Both the position numbers and the translations under genes were made by a program. From positions 124,001 through 188,000 of the forward strand of contig NZ_JBHSDY010000001.1 in NCBI RefSeq assembly GCF_042651965.1: a stretch of DNA of 64,000 bases, read 5' to 3'. Under the pieces are notes generated by a model. The model saw only the letters and a list, made by a program, of their open reading frames with translations, was not told where the DNA came from and searched no databases. This document shows, piece by piece, positions 32,939 to 42,346 of the stretch. The DNA is from Castellaniella hirudinis. GTDB taxonomy: Bacteria; Pseudomonadota; Gammaproteobacteria; Burkholderiales; Burkholderiaceae_B. Positions within the stretch are counted from its first letter, which is position 1; each line of letters begins with the position of its first letter.

Positions 32939-34183
32939 TTAGCGATAGACCGGCAGGCGCGCGGTCAGTTCGTTGACCCGCGCGCGCACTCGGGCGACGT
33001 TGTCGGCATCATTGGGATTGTCGAGCACGTCGGCGATCAGGTTGCCGGTGAGTTCAGCTTCGGCTTCCTTGAAGCCGCGCGTGGTCATGGCCGGCGTGCC
33101 CAGGCGGATGCCGCTGGTCACGAAGGGCTTTTCCGGATCGTTCGGGATGGCGTTCTTGTTGACCGTGATGTGGGCCTCGCCCAGAACGGCTTCGGCGACC
33201 TTGCCGGTGATGCCCTTGGCGCGCAGGTCGACCAGCATCACGTGGCTTTCGGTGCGACCCGACACGATGCGCAGGCCGCGCTTGACCAGGGTGTCGGCCA
33301 GCACGCGGGCGTTGGCGGCAACCTGGGCGGCGTAGGCCTTGAATTCGGGTTGCAGGGCTTCGCCGAAGGCCACGGCCTTGGCGGCGATGACGTGCATCAG
33401 CGGACCGCCCTGGATGCCGGGGAAGATCGAGGAATTGATGGCCTTTTCGAATTCGGCCTTCATCATGATCACGCCGCCGCGCGGGCCGCGCAGGGACTTG
33501 TGCGTGGTCGAAGTGACGAAGTCGGCATGCGGCACCGGGTTGGGATAGACGCCGCCGGCCACCAGGCCCGCATAGTGGGCGATATCCACCATGAACAGGG
33601 CGCCGTTGTCGTGCGCGATGCGCGCCATGCGCTCGAAATCGATGTGCAGCGAATAGGCCGAGGCGCCGCCGACGATCAGCTTGGGCTTGTGGGTGCGCGC
33701 CAGTTCTTCGAGCTTGTCGTAGTCCAGGACCTCGTTGGCGTCCAGACCGTAGGAATGGAAGTTGTACAGCTTGCCGGACGCGTTGACCGGCGAACCGTGC
33801 GTCAGGTGGCCGCCTTCGGCCAGGCTCATGCCCAGCACGGTGTCACCCGGCTTCAGGACCGCCATGTACACGCCCTGGTTGGCCTGGGAGCCGGAGTTCG
33901 GCTGCACGTTGGCTGCCTCTGCGCCGAAGATCGCCTTCAGGCGGTCGATGGCCAGTTGTTCGACCACGTCCACGTACTCGCAACCGCCGTAGTAGCGCTT
34001 GCCGGGATAGCCCTCGGCGTACTTGTTGGTCAATTGCGTGCCCTGGGCCTGCATGACGGCCGGGCTGGCGTAGTTTTCCGAGGCGATCAGCTCGATGTGC
34101 TGTTCCTGGCGGGTGTTTTCCTGCTGGATGGCGGCCCAGATGTCCGGGTCAGTCTGATCGATGGTGCGGGAACGGTCAAACAT
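32939..34183 (-). CDS. glyA: serine hydroxymethyltransferase
   Basis: A 414-residue PLP enzyme; the cofactor lysine lies in 'VTSTTHKSLRGPRGG', and 'ASENYASPAV' and 'GYPGKRYYGGCEYVD' are typical. It interconverts serine and glycine, supplying one-carbon units to folate. It is upstream of nrdR on the same strand. Confidence 0.98.
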   Translation of the reverse strand: MFDRSRTIDQTDPDIWAAIQQENTRQEQHIELIASENYASPAVMQAQGTQLTNKYAEGYPGKRYYGGCEYVDVVEQLAIDRLKAIFGAEAANVQPNSGSQANQGVYMAVLKPGDTVLGMSLAEGGHLTHGSPVNASGKLYNFHSYGLDANEVLDYDKLEELARTHKPKLIVGGASAYSLHIDFERMARIAHDNGALFMVDIAHYAGLVAGGVYPNPVPHADFVTSTTHKSLRGPRGGVIMMKAEFEKAINSSIFPGIQGGPLMHVIAAKAVAFGEALQPEFKAYAAQVAANARVLADTLVKRGLRIVSGRTESHVMLVDLRAKGITGKVAEAVLGEAHITVNKNAIPNDPEKPFVTSGIRLGTPAMTTRGFKEAEAELTGNLIADVLDNPNDADNVARVRARVNELTARLPVYR

Positions 34184-34259
34184 GGGGTAGTGGTCCTGAA
34201 GGCAGAGAGGTCAGAGGGGTATAACGAAACCGAATCATTCTAGCGCGAACCCCGCGCAT

Positions 34260-34892
34260 CTACAGAGTGTGCAGGCGGGGGTTCAGGGTGTAGGTGCCGG
34301 TCAGGGACGCCTGAGCCAGCACATGGCCCCGCATGGCCTCCAGGGCCTGCGCGCCGGTGAAGCGGCCGGCCACGCCCAGCTCGGCCACGTCCAGCGCGTA
34401 GACCGTGAAGACGTAATGGTGGGCGAGCGAGTCGTTCCAGGGCGGGCAAGGGCCGTCGTAGCCAAAGTAATCGCCGTTCATGTCACGGTCGGCCGCAAAC
34501 CAGCCGGTGTAATCGTTCAGGCCCTGGCGGGTGCCGTCCAGGGACAGCGGACCGGCCTTGCCGCGCGGCGTAATGCCGTTGGAATAATCGCCCTCGGCGA
34601 TGGCGCGCGCATCGGGCGCCACGTCCACCAGCACCCAATGGAAGAAGTCGGTGCGCGGCAGGTCGGCCGGGACTTCGCGGCCTTCCTGGTTGACGTCGTC
34701 GGGCCGCGTCGGCACGTCCGGATCGACGCACAGAATCGCGAAGGACCGCGTGCCCTCGGGCACATCCGACCAGGCCAGGTGAGGATTGCGATTGCCGGCC
34801 AGGGCGATGTGGGTTTGCGCATCGATCCGCCCAAAGGCATTGCGTTCGGGAATGACCCCCTGATTGGGGAAAGAGTCGCTATGCAGTTTCAT
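34260..34892 (-). CDS. PEBP family protein (YbhB/YbcL-like)
   Basis: This 210-residue phosphatidylethanolamine-binding-family protein starts 'MKLHSDSFPNQGVIPERNAFG'. It has the family's 'NRNPHLAWSDVPEGTRSFAILCVDPDVPT' and 'DYTGWFAADRDMNGDYFGYDGPCPPWND' motifs around the ligand pocket. Bacterial members are cytoplasmic or periplasmic and of unclear role; no signal peptide is seen. An in-frame extension reaching past 35.7 kb is antisense to tyrS-type coding and is not real. Confidence 0.88.
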   Translation of the reverse strand: MKLHSDSFPNQGVIPERNAFGRIDAQTHIALAGNRNPHLAWSDVPEGTRSFAILCVDPDVPTRPDDVNQEGREVPADLPRTDFFHWVLVDVAPDARAIAEGDYSNGITPRGKAGPLSLDGTRQGLNDYTGWFAADRDMNGDYFGYDGPCPPWNDSLAHHYVFTVYALDVAELGVAGRFTGAQALEAMRGHVLAQASLTGTYTLNPRLHTL

Positions 34893-34918
34893 GGGGGTCC
34901 TCCGTGGGTGCTTCGGGC

Positions 34919-36145
34919 TCAGGTCAGGGTGACCCGGGCGAACTTGCGCTTGCCGACCTGCATCACATAGGTGCCCGCCGGCAGCAGCAGGGACTTGTCC
35001 TCGACGCGGTCGCCATCGATGCGCACGCCGCCCTGTTCGATGTTGCGCTGGGCTTCGGATGCCGAAGCCGTCAGCCCCGCTTCGCGCAGCGCCTTGAGGA
35101 TGCCCATGGGCGCAGCCCCGGCGGTGACTTCGGGCATGTCGTCCGGGATCTCGCCGTCGCGGAAGCGGGCGTTGAACTGCTCCAGCGCACGCGCGCCGGC
35201 GCCGGCGCCGTGGAACCGGTCGACGATTTCGTCGGCCAACATGACCTTGATGTCGCGCGGATTGCGGCCGGCGGCGATTTCCGCCTGCAAGGCGCCGACG
35301 TCCGCCAGTGAGCGGAAAGACAGCAGCTCGAAATAGCGCCACATCAAGGTGTCGGAGATCGACATCAGCTTGCCGAACATGGAATCCGGCGCTTCGGTGA
35401 TACCGATGTAGTTGCCCTTGGATTTGGACATCTTTTCGACGCCGTCGGTGCCTTCGAGCAAGGGCATCGTCAGGACGCACTGCGGTTCCTGACCGTATTC
35501 CTTTTGCAGTTCGCGGCCCACCAGCAGATTGAACTTCTGGTCGGTGCCGCCCAGTTCGAGGTCGGCCTTCAGCGCCACGGAATCGTAGCCCTGCAGCAGC
35601 GGATACAGGAATTCGTGCACCGAGATCGGCACCCCGCCCTTGAAGCGGCGGGTGAAGTCGTCGCGTTCCATCATGCGGGCCACGGTGTAGCGCGACGCCA
35701 ACTGGATCAGGCCGCGCGTCCCCAGGGGATCGCACCATTCGGAGTTGTAGCGGATTTCGGTGCGGTCCGGGTCCAGCACCAGGCTGGCCTGGGCGTAATA
35801 AGTCTTGGCGTTTTCGCGGATCTGTTCCGGCGTGAGCGGCGGACGGGTGGCGTTGCGGCCGCTGGGGTCGCCGATCTGCGCAGTGAAGTCACCGATCAGG
35901 AAGATCACGGTATGCCCGAGATCCTGCAATTGGCGCATTTTGTTCAGGACCACCGTATGGCCCAGATGGATGTCGGGCGCGGTGGGGTCCAGGCCGAGCT
36001 TGATGCGCAGCGGCGTACCGGTGGCGCGGCTGCGGGCCAGCTTGGCGGCGAATTCGGAGACGACGAGCAATTCGTCGCAACCCCGCTGGGCCACACGCAG
36101 ATCTTCGGCGATCCGGAGGTCGACGGGGTCGGAGGGGGACGGCAT
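34919..36145 (-). CDS. tyrS: tyrosyl-tRNA synthetase
   Basis: A 408-residue class I synthetase with the HIGH-type 'HLGHTVVL', tyrosine-binding 'GGTDQKFNLLVG' and 'KMSKSKGNYIG', and a C-terminal S4 RNA-binding domain ('GVRIDGDRVED'). The ATG at 36145 gives the usual family length. It is divergent from the M23 peptidase gene. Confidence 0.97.
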   Translation of the reverse strand: MPSPSDPVDLRIAEDLRVAQRGCDELLVVSEFAAKLARSRATGTPLRIKLGLDPTAPDIHLGHTVVLNKMRQLQDLGHTVIFLIGDFTAQIGDPSGRNATRPPLTPEQIRENAKTYYAQASLVLDPDRTEIRYNSEWCDPLGTRGLIQLASRYTVARMMERDDFTRRFKGGVPISVHEFLYPLLQGYDSVALKADLELGGTDQKFNLLVGRELQKEYGQEPQCVLTMPLLEGTDGVEKMSKSKGNYIGITEAPDSMFGKLMSISDTLMWRYFELLSFRSLADVGALQAEIAAGRNPRDIKVMLADEIVDRFHGAGAGARALEQFNARFRDGEIPDDMPEVTAGAAPMGILKALREAGLTASASEAQRNIEQGGVRIDGDRVEDKSLLLPAGTYVMQVGKRKFARVTLT

Positions 36146-36347
36146 GATATACGTTTTTACCAGAAAGGGAACAAAAAAATTGAAAAATCGCTCGAAAAAA
36201 CGACAGGTATGCGCTAGCATAACGTGCCACCGCAGCTTCTGTACAACACATTCGACGCCACTCCAGGCGGCGAGGACTTCATGTTAGCAGAAGCCTTCTT
36301 TACGCCCAGGATCAGCGCAGCCTGAATCCATCACACCGATTCCGCCC

Positions 36348-37679
36348 ATGATGCCCGAGGCCCACCAGCCACCACGTCGCCGACACGTCACCCGCAGTCT
36401 GTTGTTCGCCGCCGGCGGCCTGTTTTTGACCGCAGCCGCACTGGCCGTCGTCCAGCCTTCCCCCCCGCCCGAACCGGTTTTCCAGGCTCGCCAAACGCTC
36501 GACCTGCCGCCCCTGGATGCGCGGGCCAATCACGATGCCGCGCCCTACATCGCCTCGACCCGCATCCGCCGGGGCGACACGGTGGCCGATCTGCTGAACC
36601 GCCTGGGGATCAACGAGAACGGCCTGCTGGCCTTCCTGACGCACGACGCGCGCGCGCGTTCGATCTATAAGCTCTATCCCGGCCGCACGGTGCAGGCCGC
36701 CCTGAACGATCAGGGCAGGATGGTGTGGCTGCGCTACGCACACACGCCGGGCGCCACCGCCAAATCCGGGGTGGATTCCGCATGGCTGGAAGTCCGGCCC
36801 GAGCACGATGGTTTCTCCGCCCAGGAACGCACCATCGCCGCCGTGCGCGAGACCCGCATCGCCGAAGGCGAAATCAACAGCTCCCTGTTCGGCGCCGCCG
36901 ATCAGGCCCAGATCCCGGACGCCGTCACCATGGAAATGGTGGACATCCTGGGCAGCCGCATCGACTTCCTGAAAGACTTGCGCAAGGGCGACCGCTTCCG
37001 CATCGTCTACGAAGCCTATATGCACGACGGCGAGCAAGTCGGCACCGGCCACATCCGCGCCCTGGAATTCATCAACAAGGGCAAGACCTACAGCGCCGTC
37101 TGGTTCCAGAACGGCCAGCAGCCGGGCGGGTATTACGATTTCTCCGGCGCCAGCCTGAAGGGCGCCTTCCTGCGCACCGCCATCAAGTTCACCCGCATCA
37201 GTTCGGGCTTCGGCATGCGCATGCACCCGATCCACAATAAATGGATCGGCCACAAGGGCGTGGACTACGCCGCGCCCTCGGGCACGCCGATCTACGCCAC
37301 GGCCGATGGCTCGGTGGAATTCATCGGCCGGCAGAACGGCTACGGCAACGTCATCATCCTGAAGAACTTCGGCAAGTATTCCACGCTGTACGCCCACCAA
37401 AGCCGGTTCGCCAAGGGCCTGAAAAAGGGCGACCGCGTCCAGCAGGGCCAGTTGATCGGCTACGTGGGGTCGACCGGCTGGGCGACCGGCCCGCACCTGC
37501 ACTACGAATTCCGCATCGACAAGCGGCCGGTCGATCCGCTGGCCGTGGACCTGCCGGTGGCGCGCACCCTGGACTCGGCCGACCGCAAGGCCTTCCAGGC
37601 TGTGGCGGCTCGCTACCTGCCGCAGATCGAACTGCTGGCGCGGCTGCAGGAAAGCCGCATCCAGGTCGCCCAGCAATAA
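36348..37679 (+). CDS. M23 family peptidoglycan metallopeptidase
   Basis: The 443-residue envelope protein has an N-terminal membrane segment (about 12-32), an OapA/LysM-like region with 'IRRGDTVADLLNRLGI' and a C-terminal LytM domain. Zinc ligands are intact: His/Asp in 'IGHKGVDYAAPSG' and the HxH of 'GPHLHYEFR'. It should cleave peptidoglycan cross-links. It precedes anmK by 13 nt, a pairing that links murein hydrolysis and recycling. Confidence 0.93.
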   Translation: MMPEAHQPPRRRHVTRSLLFAAGGLFLTAAALAVVQPSPPPEPVFQARQTLDLPPLDARANHDAAPYIASTRIRRGDTVADLLNRLGINENGLLAFLTHDARARSIYKLYPGRTVQAALNDQGRMVWLRYAHTPGATAKSGVDSAWLEVRPEHDGFSAQERTIAAVRETRIAEGEINSSLFGAADQAQIPDAVTMEMVDILGSRIDFLKDLRKGDRFRIVYEAYMHDGEQVGTGHIRALEFINKGKTYSAVWFQNGQQPGGYYDFSGASLKGAFLRTAIKFTRISSGFGMRMHPIHNKWIGHKGVDYAAPSGTPIYATADGSVEFIGRQNGYGNVIILKNFGKYSTLYAHQSRFAKGLKKGDRVQQGQLIGYVGSTGWATGPHLHYEFRIDKRPVDPLAVDLPVARTLDSADRKAFQAVAARYLPQIELLARLQESRIQVAQQ

Positions 37680-37692
37680 GCCGCCGGACACC

Positions 37693-38811
37693 ATGCCCCC
37701 TGAGCGGGTGAATCGGGCGCGCGAGCCGTACATCGGCCTGATGTCGGGCACCAGCACGGACGGCGTGGACGGCGTGCTGGCCGACCTGGCGGACGGCGCG
37801 ATCCGCGTGCTGGCCAGCGCCAGCCTGGCGCTGCCGGACGGGCTGCGTCGCGAACTCCTGTCCCTGAACGCCCCCGGTCCTGACGAACTCGCCCGGGCCG
37901 CGCGAGCGGCCAACGCATTGGCGGACTGCTACGCAGCCGTCGTCGGCGACCTGCTGACGCAAACTGATCTGCCCGCCGATCGCATCCGCGCCATCGGCGC
38001 CCACGGGCAGACCGTGCGCCACGCGCCCGAATCGGGCTACACCATCCAGATCAACGCACCGGCGCGGCTGGCGGAACAGACGGGTATTGCGGTGGTGGCG
38101 GATTTCCGCAGCCGCGACGTCGCCGCCGGCGGCCAGGGCGCCCCGCTGGTGCCGGCCTTTCACGCGGCGCGTTTCGGCTGCGGCGCAGGCCGCGCGGTCC
38201 TGAACCTGGGCGGCATCGCCAATCTGACCGTGCTGGAAGACCCGGTGCGCGGCTTCGATACCGGACCGGCCAATATGCTGATGGATGCCTGGATCCGGCG
38301 CCATCGGGACCGGCCTTACGATCAGGACGGCGCCTGGGCGGCCCAAGGCCGCTGCCATGACGGGCTGCTGGCTGCGTTGCTGGCCGAACCCTGGTTCAAC
38401 CTGACGCCACCCAAGTCGACCGGGCGCGACCTGTTCAGCCTGTCCTGGCTGGACGCGCGGCTGAACGCACTGCCTGACGGCGACCGTCTGCAAGCCGCCG
38501 ATGTCCAGGCGACCTTGCTGCGTCTGTCAGCCGACACGATTGCGAACGCCATACGCAGGTATGCGCCGGGCACGCGGGAAGTCCTGGCCTGCGGCGGCGG
38601 CGCCCGCAATCCGGTCTTCATGGATGCGCTGGCGGGCGCCCTGCCCTGCCCGCTGACGACCACGGACGCTTACGGCGTGCCCGCCCAGGACGTCGAGGCG
38701 CTGGCCTTCGCCTGGCTGGCGCAAGCGCACATCCAGGGCGACCCCGCCTGCCTGCCCGCCGTCACCGGCGCGCGACACGCGACCGTCGCAGGCTGCCTGT
38801 ATCCAGGGTAG
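37693..38811 (+). CDS. anmK: anhydro-N-acetylmuramic acid kinase
   Basis: A 372-residue sugar kinase with the AnmK signatures 'GLMSGTSTDGVD', 'GAHGQTVRH', 'VVADFRSRDVAAGGQGAPLVP' and 'NLGGIANLT'. It phosphorylates anhMurNAc during murein recycling. It follows the M23 peptidase on the same strand and converges on erpA. Confidence 0.96.
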   Translation: MPPERVNRAREPYIGLMSGTSTDGVDGVLADLADGAIRVLASASLALPDGLRRELLSLNAPGPDELARAARAANALADCYAAVVGDLLTQTDLPADRIRAIGAHGQTVRHAPESGYTIQINAPARLAEQTGIAVVADFRSRDVAAGGQGAPLVPAFHAARFGCGAGRAVLNLGGIANLTVLEDPVRGFDTGPANMLMDAWIRRHRDRPYDQDGAWAAQGRCHDGLLAALLAEPWFNLTPPKSTGRDLFSLSWLDARLNALPDGDRLQAADVQATLLRLSADTIANAIRRYAPGTREVLACGGGARNPVFMDALAGALPCPLTTTDAYGVPAQDVEALAFAWLAQAHIQGDPACLPAVTGARHATVAGCLYPG

Positions 38812-38823
38812 ATCCCCGCTTGA

Positions 38824-39189
38824 TCAGGGCGCGAACGAAGACCCGCAGCCGCAGGTGGTGTTGGCGTTGGGGTTGCGGATGACGAACTGCGAGCCTTCCA
38901 GGTCGTCCTTGTAGTCGATCTCGGAACCGACCAGATACTGGAAGCTCATGGGGTCCACCAGCAACTGCACGCCGTCGCGTTCGATCGTGGTGTCATCCTC
39001 GGCGACGTCTTCGTCGAAGGTGAAGCCATACTGGAAACCCGAGCAGCCGCCCCCCTGCACGAAGACCCGCAGCTTCAGGCCGGGATTGTTTTCCTCGACC
39101 AGCAGCTCGCGGACCTTGGCGGCGGCGGCGTCGGTGAAGATCAGAGGGCTGGGCGGAACGTCGAGATCCGCGTGTTCGATGGTGCTCAA
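38824..39189 (-). CDS. erpA: iron-sulfur cluster insertion protein ErpA
   Basis: A 121-residue A-type carrier with the three cluster cysteines Cys49 ('VQGGGCSGFQYGF'), Cys113 and Cys115 ('TTCGCGSSF'). It delivers Fe-S clusters to client enzymes. Its start overlaps the upstream hypothetical gene by 4 nt. Confidence 0.97.
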   Translation of the reverse strand: MSTIEHADLDVPPSPLIFTDAAAAKVRELLVEENNPGLKLRVFVQGGGCSGFQYGFTFDEDVAEDDTTIERDGVQLLVDPMSFQYLVGSEIDYKDDLEGSQFVIRNPNANTTCGCGSSFAP

Positions 39190-39932
39190 GGCAAGACTCC
39201 TGCGTGGCCGGGGGCCGCGCGATTCAGATCGGCGTCCTGAGCGGCCCGGACCGTGTCGCCTTCGAGGATTTCGAGGCGGACTGACTCGATCGTCAGGTCC
39301 GGCACCTGTTGCAAGACGCCCGTGCTGCGCTGGAACTGGTCAAAGACCAGGGTGAGCGGGTCCGCCCCCGGGGCGGACGCAGCGGCCTCGCCGGCAGCGG
39401 GGGCCACCGGCGGGTTCAATTCGATTTTAACGGCTTTACCCTGCGAACGGCCATTGGCCACGAATCGCATGCGGCCTTTGAAGGGTTCGGCCTGGGGCGA
39501 GGCGTTGCGCGTCAGCAGCACCCGATAGCGCAGAAGGTCGCCATCGGCCTGAATGTCAAACGCGCGCACCGCCACGGCGCCTGCCGGTCCCGGCGGGATC
39601 AACTGCTCGTAAAAGGCCAGTTGGTCACGGGTGCGGCCCAATTCCTGCTGCAGCTCGGCGTTCTTGTCCTGCAGCACACGCTGGGTGCCCGCCTGGACTT
39701 CGGCTTCGCTGCGGCGGGCCGCCAGGTCGGCCTGGACGCGGGACAGTTCAGCCTGCAAGGACTCGACCTGGGACTGCCGCGCCTGCAGTTCGGCGTGCTC
39801 GCCCGCATGCATGCCGAAATGCATGGCCAGCGCCCCGGCGGCGAACACCACCAGCAACAGCATGAGCCGGGACAGGCCGCGCACCAGCCAGCCGCTGAAA
39901 CCGCCGCCGCGCGCCGTAGAGGGTTGCGTCAT
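39186..39932 (-). CDS. membrane-anchored coiled-coil protein (DUF6776-like)
   Basis: A 248-residue protein: one transmembrane helix (about 18-42), a coiled coil ('AELQARQSQVESLQAELSRVQADLAARR' region, 48-110, heptad-like) and a C-terminal beta-rich domain. This is the conserved hypothetical that sits between argC and erpA in related genomes. It is coupled to erpA by an ATGA overlap. Function is unknown; the shape suggests a periplasmic scaffold. Confidence 0.8.
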   Translation of the reverse strand: MTQPSTARGGGFSGWLVRGLSRLMLLLVVFAAGALAMHFGMHAGEHAELQARQSQVESLQAELSRVQADLAARRSEAEVQAGTQRVLQDKNAELQQELGRTRDQLAFYEQLIPPGPAGAVAVRAFDIQADGDLLRYRVLLTRNASPQAEPFKGRMRFVANGRSQGKAVKIELNPPVAPAAGEAAASAPGADPLTLVFDQFQRSTGVLQQVPDLTIESVRLEILEGDTVRAAQDADLNRAAPGHAGVLP

Positions 39933-39948
39933 GCGTGTCCCCCAGGAA

Positions 39949-41013
39949 TCAGGGCAGCACCGCCACGTGCTGCAGGCCGGTGGTTTCCGGCAGGCCGAAC
40001 ATCAGGTTCATGTTCTGCACGGCCTGGCCCGCAGCGCCCTTGACGAGATTGTCCTGGACCACCAGCACCACCAGGGTATCGCCGCCGGCGGGCCGGTGCA
40101 CGGCGATACGCAGCATGTTCGAGGCGCGCACCGAGCGCGTCTGCGGCAGGCTGCCGGCCGGCATGACATCGACAAAGGCCTCGCCGGCGTAGCGCTGTTC
40201 ATACAGCGCCTGGAAATCCGTGTCCAGCGCATCGGGCAGGATGCGCAGGTACAGGGTCGAGAACATGCCCCGGATCATGGGCACCAGATGGGGCACAAAG
40301 GTCAGCCCCACGGGCGCGCCCGCGATGCGGGCGAGGCATTCGGAGATTTCCGGGTGGTGGCGGTGTCCGGCCACCCCGTAGGCCGAGAAATTGTCGGCGG
40401 CCTCGGAGAACAGAGAGCCGACTGCGGCCTTGCGCCCCGCCCCGGACACCCCGGATTTCGAGTCGGCGATGACGTGCGTGGTGTCGATCAGGGGCCGGCC
40501 GGCCTGCAGCACGGGGGCCAGGCCCAGCAGGACCGTGGTCGGATAGCAGCCGGGATTGCCCACGACCCGGGCCTGACGGATGCGGTCGCGGTCCAGTTCC
40601 GGCAGGCCGTAGACGGCTTCTTTCAGCACGTCGGGGCTGCTGTGCGGCATCTTGTACCACTGCGCAAAGGTCTCGACGTCCTGCAGGCGGAAATCGGCCG
40701 CCAGGTCGATCACCCGCACGTCATGGTCCAGCAGGCCGCGCGCCTGTTCCATGGCCACGCCGTGCGGCGTGGCGAAGAACACCACATCGCACTGGTCGAG
40801 GGCGGCTTCTTCGGGGGTCTGGAAACACAGGTCCACATGGCCGCGCAGATTGGGGTACATGTCCGCCACCGGCATCCCGGATTCCTTGCGGGACGTGATG
40901 GCGTGCAACTGGACGTCCGGATGCTGCGACAGCAGGCGCAGCAGCTCCACGCCCGTGTAGCCGGTCCCGCCGACGATGCCGGCCTTGATGGGTGTCGTGG
41001 TGTGGGTGCTCAT
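39949..41013 (-). CDS. argC: N-acetyl-gamma-glutamyl-phosphate reductase
   Basis: A 354-residue dehydrogenase with the NADP-binding 'GIVGGTGYTGVELLRLL' (residues 12-28) and catalytic Cys156 in 'GNPGCYPTT'. It makes N-acetylglutamate semialdehyde in arginine synthesis. It is downstream of the ribosomal protein genes on the same strand, after a terminator. Confidence 0.97.
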   Translation of the reverse strand: MSTHTTTPIKAGIVGGTGYTGVELLRLLSQHPDVQLHAITSRKESGMPVADMYPNLRGHVDLCFQTPEEAALDQCDVVFFATPHGVAMEQARGLLDHDVRVIDLAADFRLQDVETFAQWYKMPHSSPDVLKEAVYGLPELDRDRIRQARVVGNPGCYPTTVLLGLAPVLQAGRPLIDTTHVIADSKSGVSGAGRKAAVGSLFSEAADNFSAYGVAGHRHHPEISECLARIAGAPVGLTFVPHLVPMIRGMFSTLYLRILPDALDTDFQALYEQRYAGEAFVDVMPAGSLPQTRSVRASNMLRIAVHRPAGGDTLVVLVVQDNLVKGAAGQAVQNMNLMFGLPETTGLQHVAVLP

Positions 41014-41154
41014 GCAGTGAAATCCTGTCTACAGTCCTGAAAACAAGCTGTCCGCCATGGGAGCGGACCGAGGGGGGTTCCCTAGATTATGGCACGTGCA
41101 GGCGGACCTGCACGGCGACGGGCCGACCGATCGGGAACCTTTTGTGTCGGCCCG

Positions 41155-41196
41155 GCAAAGAAAAATCCCCGCACGAAGGCGGGGATTTTTCTTTGC
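41155..41196. terminator. intrinsic terminator after rpsI
   Basis: A perfect 18-bp stem (41155-41172 with 41179-41196) and 6-nt loop. The A-rich/T-rich base of the stem gives a U-run on either strand. It lies 30 nt past the rpsI stop and separates the ribosomal operon from argC. Confidence 0.9.
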
Positions 41197-41225
41197 ACCA
41201 GGTGGCAAGCCACCCGGGTGCCGGA

Positions 41226-41618
41226 TCAGCGCTTGCTGAACTGCTTGCGCCGACGGGCCTTGTGGAAGCCGACCTTCTTACGTTCGACTTCGCGGGCGTC
41301 ACGGGTCACCAGACCCGCTTGCTTCAGCGGCGACTTCAGGGTTTCGTCGTAGTCGATCAGGGCGCGCGTGATGCCGTGACGCACGGCGCCGGCCTGGCCG
41401 GACTCACCGCCGCCGTGGACGTTGACGTGAAAGTCGAACGATTCCAGGTGGTTGGTGAGCGCCAGCGGCTGGCGCACGACCATGCGGCCGGTTTCGCGAG
41501 CGAAGTACTCGTCCACGGGGCGGCCGTTGACGACGATCTTGCCCGTGCCTTTTTTCAGGAACACACGCGCCACAGACGTTTTGCGGCGGCCAGTGCCATA
41601 ATTCCAATTACCGATCAT
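41226..41618 (-). CDS. rpsI: 30S ribosomal protein S9
   Basis: A 130-residue protein starting 'MIGNWNYGTGRRKTSVARVF' and ending in the basic tail 'KKVGFHKARRRKQFSKR' that reaches the P-site tRNA. It is downstream of rplM by 12 nt, the universal L13-S9 operon. Confidence 0.98.
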   Translation of the reverse strand: MIGNWNYGTGRRKTSVARVFLKKGTGKIVVNGRPVDEYFARETGRMVVRQPLALTNHLESFDFHVNVHGGGESGQAGAVRHGITRALIDYDETLKSPLKQAGLVTRDAREVERKKVGFHKARRRKQFSKR

Positions 41619-41630
41619 GATGGCCTATCC

Positions 41631-42059
41631 TCAGAAGTCCAGGGGTTGCGGCTGCTGCGCGGTATGCGGGTGCTCGGCACCGGCATAGACCTTCAGCTTT
41701 TTCGCCATGGCGTAGCCCAGGGGACCCTTGGGCAGCATGCCCTTGACGGCCTTTTGCAGGGCACGACCGGGGAAGCGCTGCTGCATCTTCTGGAAGTTGG
41801 TTTCCGTGATCCCGCCCGGATAGGTCGAGTGACGGTAGTAGCGCTTGTCTTGCGCCTTGGCGCCCGTGACGACGATATCGGCGGCGTTGACGACGACGAT
41901 GTAATCGCCCGTATCCACGTGCGGCGTGAATTCCGGTTTGTGCTTGCCACGCAGGCGGCGTGCGACTTCGCTGGCCACACGACCCAGGACCTTGCCCTTG
42001 GCGTCGATCACAAACCAGTCACGCTTGACTTCATGCGGCTTGGCCACAAAGGTCTTCAT
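41631..42059 (-). CDS. rplM: 50S ribosomal protein L13
   Basis: A 142-residue protein with 'WFVIDAKGKVLGRVASEVA', 'GDYIVVVNAADIVVTGAK' and 'MLPKGPLGYAMAKKLKVY', typical of L13. It is the first gene of the rplM-rpsI operon. Confidence 0.98.
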   Translation of the reverse strand: MKTFVAKPHEVKRDWFVIDAKGKVLGRVASEVARRLRGKHKPEFTPHVDTGDYIVVVNAADIVVTGAKAQDKRYYRHSTYPGGITETNFQKMQQRFPGRALQKAVKGMLPKGPLGYAMAKKLKVYAGAEHPHTAQQPQPLDF

Positions 42060-42180
42060 GATGGTGTTCCTGATGAAATGAATGAAAGAATTCCCGTCTG
42101 ATCCGCCAGAGTTTTATGTAAAAGCAGCCTCGGCCACCCCAACCCGTACGGTGTGAATTCAAACGGAAATCCGACCATTG
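42060..42180 (-). promoter_or_regulatory. rplM-rpsI leader with a candidate promoter
   Basis: On the minus strand a TTGGGG hexamer is followed, after 16 nt, by TACATA about 55 nt before the rplM start. This resembles a sigma-70 promoter and fits the only sensible place for the ribosomal operon promoter. The match is moderate. Confidence 0.35.
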
Positions 42181-42306
42181 TATCTTGCGAAGGGCAAACA
42201 AGCAATAGACACGCCCATCGAAGGCCTTCTGGCTCCCTTCGTCAGCATCCGGCGCCGGTCGACCGGGCTCACCGGACTGTACAGCCCCCGCCGCTCATCG
42301 CCTACG

Positions 42307-42332
42307 AAAAAAGCGCCCGAAGGCGCTTTTTT
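42307..42332 (-). terminator. intrinsic terminator of the orphan TRAP binding-protein gene
   Basis: An 11-bp stem (six A:T pairs then GCGCC) with a CGAA tetraloop and T-run, 15 nt past the stop of the gene at 42347-43444. It is symmetric enough to work on both strands. Confidence 0.88.
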
Positions 42333-42346
42333 CATCCGCAGAAAGA

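Noticed and set aside
32159..34243. A 690-codon plus-strand frame across ribD, nrdR and glyA
   Set aside because: All three minus-strand genes are unmistakable; the frame has no recognisable domain.
34893..35738. N-terminal extension of the PEBP protein
   Set aside because: It lies out of frame within tyrS coding sequence on the same strand; the family N-terminus begins at 34892.
36145..36220. Longer tyrS start with a Phe-rich N-terminus
   Set aside because: The extra 25 residues are not family-like, and the ATG at 36145 gives the usual length.
37680..37692. Possible missing gene between the M23 peptidase and anmK
   Set aside because: Only 13 nt separate them; nothing can be encoded there.
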